DNA from: Campylorhamphus procurvoides | Taxonomy: Eukaryota; Chordata; Aves; Passeriformes; Dendrocolaptidae | Assembly: GCA_013396655.1 (NCBI GenBank) | Contig: WBMV01004761.1 | Location: 62,186 to 126,185 of the forward strand | Direction of reading: 5' to 3' | DNA length: 64,000 nt | Shown: piece by piece, positions 23,001 through 33,332 of the stretch | Position numbering within the stretch: position 1 is the first letter of the stretch | Layout: every line of letters starts with the position of its first letter | Notes under the pieces: generated by a model | The model's input: only the letters and a program-made list of their open reading frames with translations | Told to the model about the DNA's origin: nothing | Database searches by the model: none | Made by a program: the position numbers and the translations under genes

Positions 23001-26000
23001 AGCTGGCTTGCAGGGAAGGGCTCCCAGAGGACAGGGGTGAGGGTGGAAGCAGGAGAGGCAGGAAGAAGTCCAGGAACTGCAGCCAGGCACAGAGAGGAGG
23101 TCCAGGATGAACTCCACATTACCTTATCCTTAATGGAGCCCAGACCCAGGGGGAGAGGTGCGTGGGATTATTTGGATCATGCCCAAGGGCATTAAGTCTC
23201 ATCCTCTGCAGATGGATCTTTTCTTGGCCTGTTGGATATAGCAGGCCAACTTAGGAATCTCCTTCCACTCCCTCTCTGGGACCACCTTTCTGTCTCTGTC
23301 TTAACAGCTGTCCAAGCATGCACAGGGCAACACGTGCTGCTCCAACACCGCCTCCTCTGAGATGGCAGTACACAGGATGCTGGATCAGCCAGAGCCAGAG
23401 AGAGCCTACCACTGCTCAGGCCACTGCAAACTAGGGACACTGTCCGAAGGGGAACCAATCCAGGCAAATCAGAACACCCTCTTTGCACAGAATATGGCTT
23501 TTGATCACCTCTGCAGGACTGTAGGAGAATCCCAGCATGGATGGCAGCCCCCAGCATCAAAGCTACTGCCACCAAACGCTCAGAGCACCACAAATATCCC
23601 AACAGCCCTACAACCCCTTGGAGAACAGCACCACTGGACCTTTCCAGGGGCATGAAAAGCGTGGCTCATGGCTGCAAAGGACAGTTCATTGCACCATGCC
23701 ACATCCCATCACAAGCAGGAAGAGCAGGCAGGGTATGAGGCTGAATCATGGCTCAGCAGGCACAGTGAGAACTCAGCAGGAGGGTACCAGCGGTACCAGA
23801 AGGGGAAGGCAGCCCCGTGCCTGACCACGGGGTTGAGAAGTTTGGATGCACATTTAGGGAATGACAGGGAGCTAAACGTGAAGTGATTGTTGGGCGTAAG
23901 ACCCTAGGAAGCCCCTCTTCTAGGCAGTAGCATCCCATGCCGGCCACCATGGCTCAGCTGTGGGAGACAATCCTGCAGGTGACACGGCAGCTTTATTTAA
24001 AGTCCCTGTCTCACAATCCGTCAGCCACAGGAAAACAGGGCTGCCAGCAAAAGGATGACTTCATCCTTCCCGCAGAGCTGCTCCACCGGGACTGCCCCCC
24101 CCGCCTTGGTCCCTCTGGCTGGAGCTGGGTCCTTCATCCGGCAAAACAACAAACTCTCTCAGCAACCGAAGGCTCAGAGAAGGAGCAGTGCCTGCATCAG
24201 CATCTGTGAGGTGCCATGCTAAACGCTCCCCAGCAGGACCCCAGGCTTCATGATATGAGCAAAGCCACATGTGAAACCAGTGCAGCAGCCTCAGCTGCCT
24301 CCTCTGCAAATGCTTCTTTTCCTCTCTGAAAGCAAAATTAGCACAGCACATGTCCTTGCTGCTTTCCCATAGAAGAATAGGTGCCAGTGACTTCCCACAA
24401 ACAAGAAGAACAGGGCCAGACCCTCCTGGGTTGCACTGTGCTCATCCTGAAGGAGCCCCTCAGCCCTACAGGGTAGGAGCGAAGGGCATAGCCATGGGCC
24501 AAAGGGCACACTTGGGAAAGCACTACTGCGCCCTGTGTGGGAGACATCATCCTTCTCTCCTCTGGGTGCCACCCCTCATGCTTTCCTCTGCAGCCTGGCT
24601 CCCTCTCTCCCTCCTAAAGCTCCATCTAGCAGACTGTCCCCCTCTTCCAGCTCCTCCACACACTCATGCCGGACAGGGAGGAGGGGCCGATCCTGGCAGA
24701 CTCCTGAGAGTCCCACACCACCGTGCCTAGCACGTGTCCCTACCTTATATGAAAGTGGGGAACCCTCATGCCGATGCCCCTTGGGCTGCGCAGACTCCAG
24801 CCACCCAGCAAGGAGCTGTGTGCGTGCCGGAGGAAGCAGCAGCTCTTGGGAGGCTGTGCCTGGCCTTTATTGGCAATGAAGACGAGGGTTTTGGCAGTGG
24901 GCTGTGCAGCTCTCCCTAGCGTTATCCTGCCGCGAAACCAGCTGTTGCAGGTCAGAGTTAAATCCCAAGGAGTTCCTGCTTGCTCTTGCCAGCAACGGTG
25001 AGGTCTCTGAGCTGCCTTCCGCCCCATCCCAGCCACACAGGGGGTCTCCCGGGCTCTAGCACTGATGGATTTGTACCTCTGTGCCTGCTAGCACTCAGAC
25101 TTGGATGGTGGGGTGCCGGGAGCCCTGGGTCCTGTTCCTAGCCTTGTCCCAGCTTTGCCTGGCTCTGTGGCCCTTCATGAGTCACTTCCCTTCCCCTAGC
25201 CTCCGTTTCCCCTCTGGTAAACGGGAGAGCAAGTTCCCAGCTCCCCACACACAACTACATCATCACAGGCATCCCAAGAGCTGAACCCTCCATAGCCAGG
25301 CTCTGGGGCAAGGCTCTTCTGGCTCATCTTAGTCCCGGGGAAAGCTCATTTCCACTCACCGGCAAAGACCTCCTGCCCTCCAGCCTGATGGTACAGAAAA
25401 GTGTGTGGAGGGCACGTGAGAGGAAAAACATCCACCCCAGGAGCCCTGCAGCGAGTGCTGCCTTGATGGCAAGGGGCAAGGCAGCAGGGATGGCTGCAGC
25501 CTCTCCAGAACCTACCCATCCCTTGGCAGCCAGGAAGGGGGACCTGGAAGGAAGGCGGAGAGAGAGCAGGGCACGAGGTACTGGGATCGCTTACCTTGAA
25601 CTGAGCTTTCCCTGTCCTGCTGTTGTTGTTGTTGTGGTTCCTTTCGTCGCCGACCCGGGCAGGGTCCCCAGGTCCCCCTGTGTCCCCCGCGCCAGCCTCC
25701 CCGTACCAGTTGGAGAGCGTGATCTTCTTAATGGAGCGGGCTAGGGAGCTGCGGTTCAGCCGGTCCTCGTCGGTGCCCCCGTCCTCGCCGGGGCTGGTGC
25801 TGCGGGGCTGCTCGGCGGGGCCGGCCCGTGCGTGGGCCAGGTAGAGGGAGATGCGCTCGTTGATGCTGCGGCGCAGCCCGCGGTGGCCGTCCAGCGCCGA
25901 GGCGAGCGCGATGCCGGGGCAGGCGGCCCCGGGGAAGTCGGCGGCACACTTGGGCAGCGAGAGCCTGGTGCTGATGGTGAAGGGCTGCACCTTCCTCGCC

Positions 26001-26014
26001 GTGCTACCCGACAT
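6888..26014 (-). CDS. Spectrin-repeat protein with C-terminal beta-spectrin-type PH domain, no CH domains
   Basis: Exons 5' to 3': 25595-26014, 21316-21592, 20880-21028, 20064-20195, 19758-19949, 19593-19676, 19375-19493, 19106-19220, 18747-18833, 18344-18459, 18022-18166, 17711-17814, 17527-17596, 17205-17333, 16998-17090, 16474-16730, 16180-16303, 15819-15959, 15366-15521, 14680-14900, 14201-14378, 13749-13895, 13123-13521, 12652-12771, 9999-11540, 9513-9593, 9187-9273, 8972-9063, 8656-8741, 8029-8095, 7745-7908, 7326-7460, 6888-7123. They sum to 6465 bases (2154 aa plus TGA) with every phase compatible. Layout: disordered N-terminus (1 to about 270), about eight spectrin repeats (about 270-1150), a long low-complexity region (about 1150-1840), PH domain (about 1846-1955) and a basic tail. 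A membrane-skeleton scaffold role is inferred. Two junctions are uncertain: the exon 2 donor, and exon 13, which may end at 17515. Exons inside the 4-kb first intron could be missed. Confidence 0.85.
8656..9593 (-). CDS. Beta-spectrin-type PH domain exons of the spectrin-like gene
   Basis: Exons 9513-9593, 9187-9273, 8972-9063 and 8656-8741 together encode a PH domain, a phosphoinositide-binding membrane anchor. The order matches beta-spectrins: MEGTLERKH (beta-spectrins have a MEG..xRKHE start), a Trp/Phe-rich strand ending LCFYQDRRDSLK, LPLNLSGAICTPDANYTKKT, then DGSEYLLRARSQALMNEWI with the invariant PH-helix tryptophan (about residue 1946). The last exon uses an AAG acceptor (8742-8744); the inner CAG acceptor would give a stop after eight residues. 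This domain is the strongest evidence for beta-spectrin ancestry. Confidence 0.88.
9999..11540 (-). CDS. 1.5-kb single exon of the spectrin-like gene, disordered linker before the PH domain
   Basis: This is one exon of 1542 bases (514 codons, phase 0 at both ends) between the acceptor at 11541-11543 and a GTAAGA donor at 9993-9998. It is rich in Ser, Pro, Gln and Glu. Short segments look conserved rather than random: LLLYVRNPLVQDIDAECG, GTWFEEVSFNPSYS, an acidic run of six Glu followed by LQAIWDGADE, and LILSSANNVLVAKFTLP. A single exon this long is out of keeping with the short exons around it. The open frame continues to 11849, but that extra part is intron read-through upstream of a clear acceptor. 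Confidence 0.8.
12652..13521 (-). CDS. Two linker exons of the spectrin-like gene
   Basis: Exon 13123-13521 (133 codons) is Ser/Pro-rich at first, then has a structured-looking stretch, GGTVNLILSIGKKGEKKKAQ. Exon 12652-12771 (40 codons) is very basic (KTFWKRCQGLLG, LKRKRKPP) and joins AQVEARK in the next exon. An alternative acceptor 22 bases further in breaks the frame, so 12771 was chosen as the exon start. The KRKRK cluster could be a nuclear-localisation or phospholipid-binding signal. I recognise no family here. Confidence 0.7.
13749..20195 (-). CDS. Spectrin-repeat exons of the spectrin-like gene
   Basis: These nineteen exons encode about 870 residues of amphipathic three-helix repeats, approximately eight of about 106 aa. 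The repeat signatures can be read: NWVRGKLRDLKDGCDLQDWE (20064-20195), an A-helix/D-helix join KKAERLEAWIKHK (19758-19949), KHLNKMWLRLQGTLKEHHEA spanning 19375/19220, FFQQADILLRAIHAK (19106-19220), ELDQAERWLQAVAGPL (16474-16730), RHFFKDYLAMICWTEDTR spanning 14680/14378 and ELQSMLGWVLVRWRAQ (13749-13895). Several central exons (18022-18833) are proline- and glycine-rich and break the helical pattern, so one or two repeats are degenerate or interrupted. I saw no ankyrin-binding repeat signature, but I cannot judge this without alignment. Confidence 0.8.
22081..22107 (+). repeat. T-run joined to A-run in intron 1 of the spectrin-like gene
   Basis: About eight T are followed directly by about fourteen A, making an inverted T/A tract. 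It may be the A-tail end of an old retrotransposed sequence, but no element body was recognised. Confidence 0.6.
25595..26014 (-). CDS. First coding exon of the spectrin-like gene (novel N-terminus)
   Basis: This exon has 140 codons starting at ATG 26012-26014, in a purine-rich start context (GCGAGGATGT), and ends at a GTAAGC donor (25589-25594). The protein begins MSGSTARKVQPFTISTRLSL and contains RRSINERISLYLAHARAG, a Ser/Pro/Asp-rich stretch, SLARSIKKITLSNWYG and a short asparagine run made by AAC repeats. I do not recognise a domain. It is not the N-terminus of any beta-spectrin I know and contains no CH-domain motifs. The two hydrophobic/basic blocks separated by a disordered linker look like conserved binding motifs. 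The frame is open further upstream, so an earlier start cannot be fully excluded; a 14-base N gap lies at 26071-26084. Confidence 0.75.
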
Positions 26015-26250
26015 CCTCGCCCTCCCCGCCGCCGCCTGCGGGTAGTGGGGGCCCCGGCGCGGGCACCGCGNNNNNNNNNNNNNNGGCGCGGCCAGCGGCG
26101 GGGCGGGCATGCTGCCCCCCGGGCCTGCCGGCGCTCCCGCACACCCCCGGGCTGCCTTCGCGGAGTGCGGGGTGCCCGGCAGCTCCTCACGCTCTGGGAC
26201 TTCTGAGCCGAGCAGGAAGCCGCGGGGTCGGCACCCCTCTGAGAGCCGGG
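25600..26250 (-). promoter_or_regulatory. CpG island covering the start of the spectrin-like gene
   Basis: CpG-dense sequence spans the first coding exon and continues past the 14-base gap to about 26.25 kb. A CpG island over the ATG supports a genuine transcription start here and argues against further coding exons upstream between 26.3 and 33 kb. No TATA box was seen at the expected place. Confidence 0.55.
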
Positions 26251-29200
26251 CGGTCGAGGGAGAACTACTGGAGGGGACTGCTCCCCACCTCTTGTCCTGG
26301 TCACTCTTACCCTCCTTGGGATCCTTCCTGCTCTGGGACACTGCACAGGCTTTTCTCCCAGAGGAGCATGGACTGCTCAGCTACCCGAACATGGACCTGT
26401 CACCAGCCCAAATGGCAGGAACAGCTCCAGAGCAAGGGGCAACAACGAGAAGAACCAGCTGTCCATTTAAATGCCCCCTCCTCCCAGTCCAGACACATGC
26501 TCCCTGTAAGCGATACTGCTTCTCAGCCAAGACCCCATTTGTCAGGGCGGCAGTGCTGGGGAAAGAAGGGGGGCGAGGGAGGATCAACATTGACCCACCA
26601 CAGAAATGTGGGCTGGCAGGATGGAGTTCTCTTTCACTACAGGTCTTTGCTGAAGCCCCTGAACAGGCAGCTGAGTCCAAAATACACTTGCCTGTCATTC
26701 CCTGCCAGTGCCAGCAATTGCCACCCTGTTCCCACAAAGGCCAGGAATTCGGGCCATGGATGCAGGCTGGGTGGGCCAACAAGGAGAGTGGGCAAAGGAT
26801 GTCTCAAGGCACAATGTGCTGAGGAATGGGTCCTCCCTTGAGAAAGAGCTGTGATCTGGCTCCATGTGCGGCTCCAGAGCAGGATGGTAAGCAGTGTCCT
26901 GCACTTTCCAGCTGTGTTCCCAAGCTGAGTTAGTTTGAGGCAAGCAGCCAGGGGAGCACAAGCTAGCCAGGGTGAGAGTGCAGGCAGGAAGGTCTGCCCT
27001 TCTACTTCCCTCCTATGCCTAACCTTTGTTTTGTTCCTGGTGGCTGTCTGTCTTCATTTCCTCCCCTTGCTGTTCCCTTCAAAAACCCTGCCAAGGCCCT
27101 ATTCCTGGCTCTCCCCCAAGAAGAATTTAGGAGAATGAACAGACATGAGGGACTGAAAGCTACTGCTCTGTTTCCTTGCCTGCCTGCTGTAAGCTGTCCC
27201 TTGCCCAGTGAGTTCCATCCAAGGGTGGTTGGTTCAGCCAGGGTGACCTTTCCCAGCCCCATGGATTCCTCTCAGGGATCCAGCCATGGATGAGGAAAGC
27301 AGGCTGGCTGTGCCTCAGCACAGGGACACCATGTGCTGAAGCCAGAAACAGCTCCCTGATGGCCCCAGAGCTTCAAGGACCAGGGCTGACGTCAGCCCCT
27401 TGGGACTGGCCTCACAGAGGCTCCCAGGCTCTGAGTCTGCCGTGGTCAGAGTGCCCTGGCACAAGCGCACTGCTCTGCCACGTGCTGCTGCCAGCCCCAT
27501 GCTGGTGCTGTTATGGGGAGTGGGAAGAGCTCAGACGAAGGAAGCAGAAGCCAAAGCTTTGCTGCAGCTATGTCAGCATTTACGTTTCCCTGGGAGGGAG
27601 CTTCTCCCCTTTGAACAGGGAGGCAGCAGGTACAGTGCTTGTCCTGCTCTTCAGACTCTTGGGTTCACTATGCTGTGGCTGATTCTGGGTAAGTCACTGC
27701 CTTTCTTGGTGCCTCAGTTTTCCCAGTGGTATAACCCCAGTGGGAATATCCTCTCCCTGTGCAGTGGGCCCTTGAAGCATCCTATCTGTGAGCAGGCTGG
27801 GGACTACTGGGATGAAAAGTGCAGCATCCCAGGTCAGTGTTAGTGGCCACAGTAACAGAGAAGAGTGATCTTATTCCCCTGAGAGCCTCTTACTAGGAAT
27901 AGCCCTGCCTATCCTGGGGGAACTGACCATCCTACCATCCCTGCTGGGGGAATCCTGTCCTCCAGTCCCACAGGGAAAGGGAGGTGCTGATCAGGTGCAG
28001 ACATATTGCAGCAGAGGTGTTGCAGCACATTCCTGGAGGCATTGCCTCTGAGTGTTAGGTTGGATGTGAGTGTAATGTTACAGAGATACTCAAGGCAGGG
28101 GATGGAAAATCCCTTGGGAACAAAGGGTCTCCAGTGTGTGGCCCCTGAGAGCCAGGTACTTTCAACATTCCAGCACTGGGCAGAAAGTGGGGCAGGGCCT
28201 GATTGCTCTTGGGACTCATAAAAAGGCAGATTTTTGTCTCTTGCCAAAAATGCAGAGATCTCACCAAGTCACTTTCTCCATCTGGAATTTCAGGGTCCTT
28301 AGCCTGTGTTCACAGTTGAGCAAAAGTACAGCCCAGAGGGATGTAAACCTGCTCCTCTGTCAAGTCAGGCACAGAGCTGGGAAGAGAATGCAACCTTGAA
28401 AGAAAATGAAATTGCATCAGTATCTACTTCCAAATGAAAGATTTAAGACAACAGAGTCCCGTGCCTCTGTGTTTCCTGGGTCAAGGCATGTAAAGCCTTG
28501 CTGTAACTTCTCATCCAGACAGGACTTCCTAGTCCTGCAGTCACTGCTCTGTCTCTTAACAATTTTTCTTGTCATTTCTTCATCCCTCTCCACTGAGGGG
28601 CTCAAAATTCTTCACTAGATGGTTTGCTTCTGTTTTGCCCTGTCAAGGCTGCTTCCTTTTAGGCATCCATTTTCTTTATCATACCAATTGCACAACCAAG
28701 TATCCCCTATTAATTGCTCGGAAAGGCTGAGATCCACTTCCTGAGCCCAAACAAGGACTGTATGCCCGTTTGTAGCACTTCTCTCAGATGATCAGGTAGC
28801 AGCTGGACATCAGCAAACAAGGAGCAGAAGATGCCCCATGGCAGCTCAAGGACAGTGTGGTTTCTGGGAAGCCTGTGGAAGGAGCAGCACTGGCAATGAG
28901 AGAGCAGGGCTGGAAGCAGCCCACGTAGGGGTCTGTGCTCAGGGTGGTGGCCATGCTGTGCAGAGCTGTCCTCTCCTTCTCCTCCTCCCTGCCATCCCAA
29001 AGCCCTGGAGATTTGGCTTGTTCAAACCCAGTCACTTCCTTCTAGCTGCTGAGCAGAGGTGAGTTCAAAGCCCACACATCCTTTGGGCAGATCCCTGCCA
29101 GCTGATGCCTCTGTCTCCTCTGGGAGAGGATGACGCATTGGGAGACCACATCGTAGGAGGCACAGCTGGAGGGTCATGGGTATAGGACATGCCAGCCTTT

Positions 29201-32096
29201 GGGCTGGATACAGCTGTGCTATCTCCTGGTACAACTCTTGGTTGGTGCTGTAGATTGGTGAAGGGATTGTCTTCTGAGCAGTCCTGTGCCCCATCAGACA
29301 ACAGGCAAAGCTGGCACAGGCTTTGGGAGTGGGCCAGGTCCCTGGCCTTTGCCCCATGAACAACCTACCAGCACTCAGCCTGCTCCCAGAAGAGCATCTC
29401 TGCTTCGTGGGAGGGAAAGACCCTAGTGCCATCTCAGAGGCAGGCAGAGGGGACAGAGCAACCATTGGCATGTGCTGGTGCTTAAAGAAGCTGTTGCATG
29501 ATTAAGGCTCCAAAGCATTTAGCAGCGAGCAGGGATGCTGGGAAGAAGGGCATGACCCTCGGCTACCTTTTCACAAGGTGTATGAGATTTGCTGCAAATC
29601 TTGCTCTGGGCATAGCACTGGGAACTCAGAGAAATGGCAGGGGAAGAAGATGAGAAGTGGCTCAGAGTCTTTTCTTTGAGGAGGCAGGGATCCCAGAGGG
29701 TGCTGGTTGTGGGGACACTGGTGGCACCCAAGCACCCAGCCCTGTGCAGGAGGAATGCAGGCCATTCCCACTGAGGAGGGACACAAGTACTATAAATAGT
29801 TTGTTTAACGCACTGTGGCCAGGCCCTGGAAAGCCCCAGCCCGTGCACATTCCCTGCTGCTGGCACTGAGACAGCAGCTGTTGAAAAAGGCCGAATCGAG
29901 CAGCTGTTGCCTGGTGCTCCTGGCCCCTACCCCGTCCCTTCTGCTCCCCTTGTAGGGTGGCTGAGCCCATAGCATCCTTTGGCACAGGTGCCAATGCTTG
30001 CCAAGGTGATGCCAGCTCTGTACTGGTGTTGGTGCTGTGTCCTGGGCTGGTGGTGACTGCAGGATGCTGATGGTGTCAGAGGGACAAGGAGGATGTGGAG
30101 AGGGCTTTCCTCCCTGTCAGCTCTTGCAGTAATGGGGACACCACTGAGTCTGAGTGGGAGCTGAGGGGCCATGCTGGTGTCAGCTGCTGCCCACCCACAT
30201 ACCCTCAGCTGTGGCTCTCCCCAGGCCTGGCTTGGGATGCTGGGCTGGGCCCCCCACACCCCGTCTCCACTTGCACAAAGGCCCCTTGTGCCCACAGGAA
30301 TGACATTCCTGCAGCCGTGGGCCTGGGGCAGAGCGAAGCATAGCCAAGGGGGAGATGGGGCTAGAGCCCAGCTGCCAGGGCAGCTGGTGGGGCCAGGTGG
30401 AGATGGGTTTCTGTTCCATGCCTGGGGGATGGACATGAGCAGCTGGTGGGAGAAGGGGAAACCCCAGGATGGGCAGGCATCTCCGGGCTGTGGGTGGCAG
30501 GGGCATGGCGTGCAGAAAAGGCTGCAATGCTGGAGAACAGGAGCAGTGGTGCTGTGCACCCATGGGTGCTGCCGGCCCACCTTATGCACTCACACCCAAT
30601 GCAGACCTCTAGGATAGGAGTGGGAAAGGCAGGAGCAGGCTGGGCTACCTCTCAGTGGCTAGTGACAAGCCAAGCCAAAAGCTAAGAGCAGTTTTGGTCA
30701 CATCTAGCCCCCTTGCTCCTCAACCTCACAACAGCATTTAAGGACTTTACTGGGTGTCCTCCTTGTCCCCTTTGGACCGAGGAGGACAAGCCAGGCTACT
30801 TTTCATGGCATTAGCTGACAGCTGGGGAAGCATCCGCTGCCTGCCACCCTCTGCTGATACTGGCCTGCCAGCTGCCAGACTGCAAGGGAAGGGATCTGCC
30901 AACTGGCACCCAGAGGAATGAAGGGGGCTTCTGGTAAAGCTATGCCAGAGGCACCTGTCATCCCAAAGCAAGGGTGTCACCATTCCCTACAATTGGGTCT
31001 GTGTGCATGTAACAAAATTGTGCAGCTGGGGCAGCAGTGACAGCTCTTCATGCCTGCCCCTGTGCTCCATCCCCATCTGGGCCCTTGTTTTGCAGAGGCT
31101 TTGGAGTTGCTGGAGGAACAGGAAGCCTGGGCTGGCAAGCCCTAAAGTTACCCCACCCCATGAGGAGTAGCTTAGCTCACGGGTAGTGAGGAGACAAGTG
31201 CAAGCAACCCATCTCCATCCAGCCCTGGAGAGCCTCTGGAGGAGAGGGCAGCCTTGGGGGGCAGCTGGGGGTTGTTTCCTCCTGCTGTCACACCTCTGCT
31301 GTCTGTACTCTCAGACAGGTTGGCTTGCCCCAGAGCCTGAGTGCTGCTCCACTGGTTCCAGAGAGCTGGACTGGTGCAAAGGGCACCCATATAAGGGATT
31401 CTGAGATGCTGGAAGGGATAAGGCATGCAAGGTCACTCCTCTTTCAAATGCTGAGCACCACTGAGGCCATCTGGGCTGCGATGTCCTTTTGGGGTGTGAG
31501 CAAGGGGCAGGATGCACCTATGACAAATCCTGCTCTGAGTCATGCTATGAATAGCCTACCACACAGAACTCCACTGTCATTTTTGTAGAAGGCTTTAGCT
31601 TCCAGCTATAACTGGCATGGCCCCAAAGGAAGATGGGAAAAACATCCATCTCCCACAGACCCTACCCAGGGTCAAATTACCTCTTTCAGTCCTTTTCCAG
31701 GGTCCAGAATTCCAGGCCGCTCTCCATTCCCAGCTCCATGGTTAACTCCATCCTATTGAAGTGGATTCTCTTTCCCCTTGTCAGCATCCCCAAGACACTT
31801 TTCTTTAAGAGCTGTGCTCTCTTCCATCTCTCTTCCATGGTGCTACCCCATGTGTCAGTGTTAAGACACCCATGCAGAGGAAGAGGTGACTTTTATAAAG
31901 TTGTAGGAGATATTAATTCCCCCATCCCCACAGTGAGACCCACAACTCGTGGTTCTCCTCCACCTGTGCCCCAGGCTGAGCAAGTAGCATGGCCTGGACT
32001 TGACTCTGCATCTCATCGCCCCTACCCCAGACCATGGTGAGGAGAGGGAGAATGTGCCCCCAAGTCACTACGTGGACCACATGTCTAACAGATCTG
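26251..32096. other. Intergenic region between CAPN11 and the spectrin-like gene
   Basis: Nothing gene-like was found on either strand: open frames are short and lack domains, and no run of compatible splice sites was seen. A TATA-like motif (ctataaatag) occurs near 29790. The part nearest 26.3 kb is probably the upstream region of the spectrin-like gene. No structured RNA was recognised. Confidence 0.5.
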
Positions 32097-32102
32097 TTTA
32101 TT
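32097..32102 (-). terminator. Candidate poly(A) signal of CAPN11
   Basis: The plus strand tttatt gives AATAAA on the minus strand, about 1.23 kb past the CAPN11 stop (33333-33335). A GT-rich stretch follows within 30 bases in the transcribed direction. I saw no coding sequence between 32.1 and 33.3 kb, so this is read as the CAPN11 3' UTR. Confidence 0.45.
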
Positions 32103-33332
32103 CCTGGAGTACACAGTGAGCGGAGTGAGGAAGCAGAGCTGCCAGGCAGGCAGCAGTGGTTATTGCTGCAGGCACATCCTCCAGTGACAAGAGGGGTCTG
32201 GGGAAGCTAAATGCCTGCCTGTCTCTACAGGGCAAAGGGTGGGCCTGCACCCACTGCCAAGCTGGAGCCACCCCATTGCCCCAGAAGAAAGTGAGAGGAG
32301 TGAGGAGCACAGAGAAGTGCAAATATGTTGGCACTGGAGTCCATCTGCATTGGGCAAAGGAGCCCAAGGGAAGAGGAGAGTGTAACAGTGTGGGAGAATG
32401 ATGGATTGGAATAAAAAACCCAAACTGTGTGCAAAAGAACATCCCTCCCACAAACCACCACCCCTTCCTCTCTGGAGCAAGGCATTGCCTCTTGGGTGCT
32501 ATACCCTCCAGCCCTGCTGTGGGCCATGACCAAGTGCAGCAGATGTCTCAGGAGATCCCAGGGATGAGAGGGGAGGCCAAACTGCTGTGATCACATGATA
32601 AAGAGGATCTTCTGCTGCTGCATTACAGGGTGGCACATGTTCACATGGTGGGGGAACCCTGAAACATTCAGTGATTGAGTTGTAGAGCTTGACCCAGTAG
32701 TGGGCATGGAGGTGGGAGGGATGTGTTGAAGGCCACACAGAAAGAGCCAGTGGGCTCCACGCTTTGGTCGTGCTTAGTGGTGACAAGGACAGTGCAAGGG
32801 CTTCAAGAAATCAAGTATGGCCATTCCTCCTCCCAGAAGGCCATGCCGGCTCCCGTGGGAACCTGCTGCCTGAGCAGGGCAGTACCTGCTGATGCGCCCA
32901 GATGTGGGTGCAGGGATAGGCAACGTGTGCTAGAGTGGATGGGACAGCACTGGAGCAAGCAATACGAGTGTCCTCCCCCTTATCTCCGTGCAGCTCCTGT
33001 CTCTCCCTGTTCCACAGCTGGTCCCCAGCCTGCCACTGTTCAGGGATTCACAGGTACCCCATGATGCTTGCCCTCTTCCTGTTCTGGGGTGGGAGAGAGG
33101 AGGGGGGAGTAGAAAGAGGCCCAGTCCAGAAGAGGAGAAGGGAGTCCCCGGCTTGCCTTGACCCCTGGTCCACTGGAGGTGGTGTGAGGCTTCCTGGGAG
33201 GCAGGGCTTGTGGCTCAGCATGGAATGGAGCAAGGGGGGAAGAGTATCCTGTGTCCACGGATCCAAGGGGAGGCACTTGGAGGGGGCCTGGCCCATTGGG
33301 GTGTTCCAGCTGCAGCAGGTCTGTTGTGGCTC

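Noticed and set aside
6888..26014. Naming the spectrin-like gene SPTBN5, SPTBN4 or SPTBN2
   Set aside because: The PH domain and repeats fit the family, but there are no CH domains, far fewer repeats and an unrelated N-terminus. The neighbours do not match those loci either, so no symbol was given.
26109..26822. 237-codon plus-strand open frame near the spectrin-like promoter
   Set aside because: It is antisense to a CpG island and intergenic sequence, proline-rich by composition, with no domain or splice-site support.
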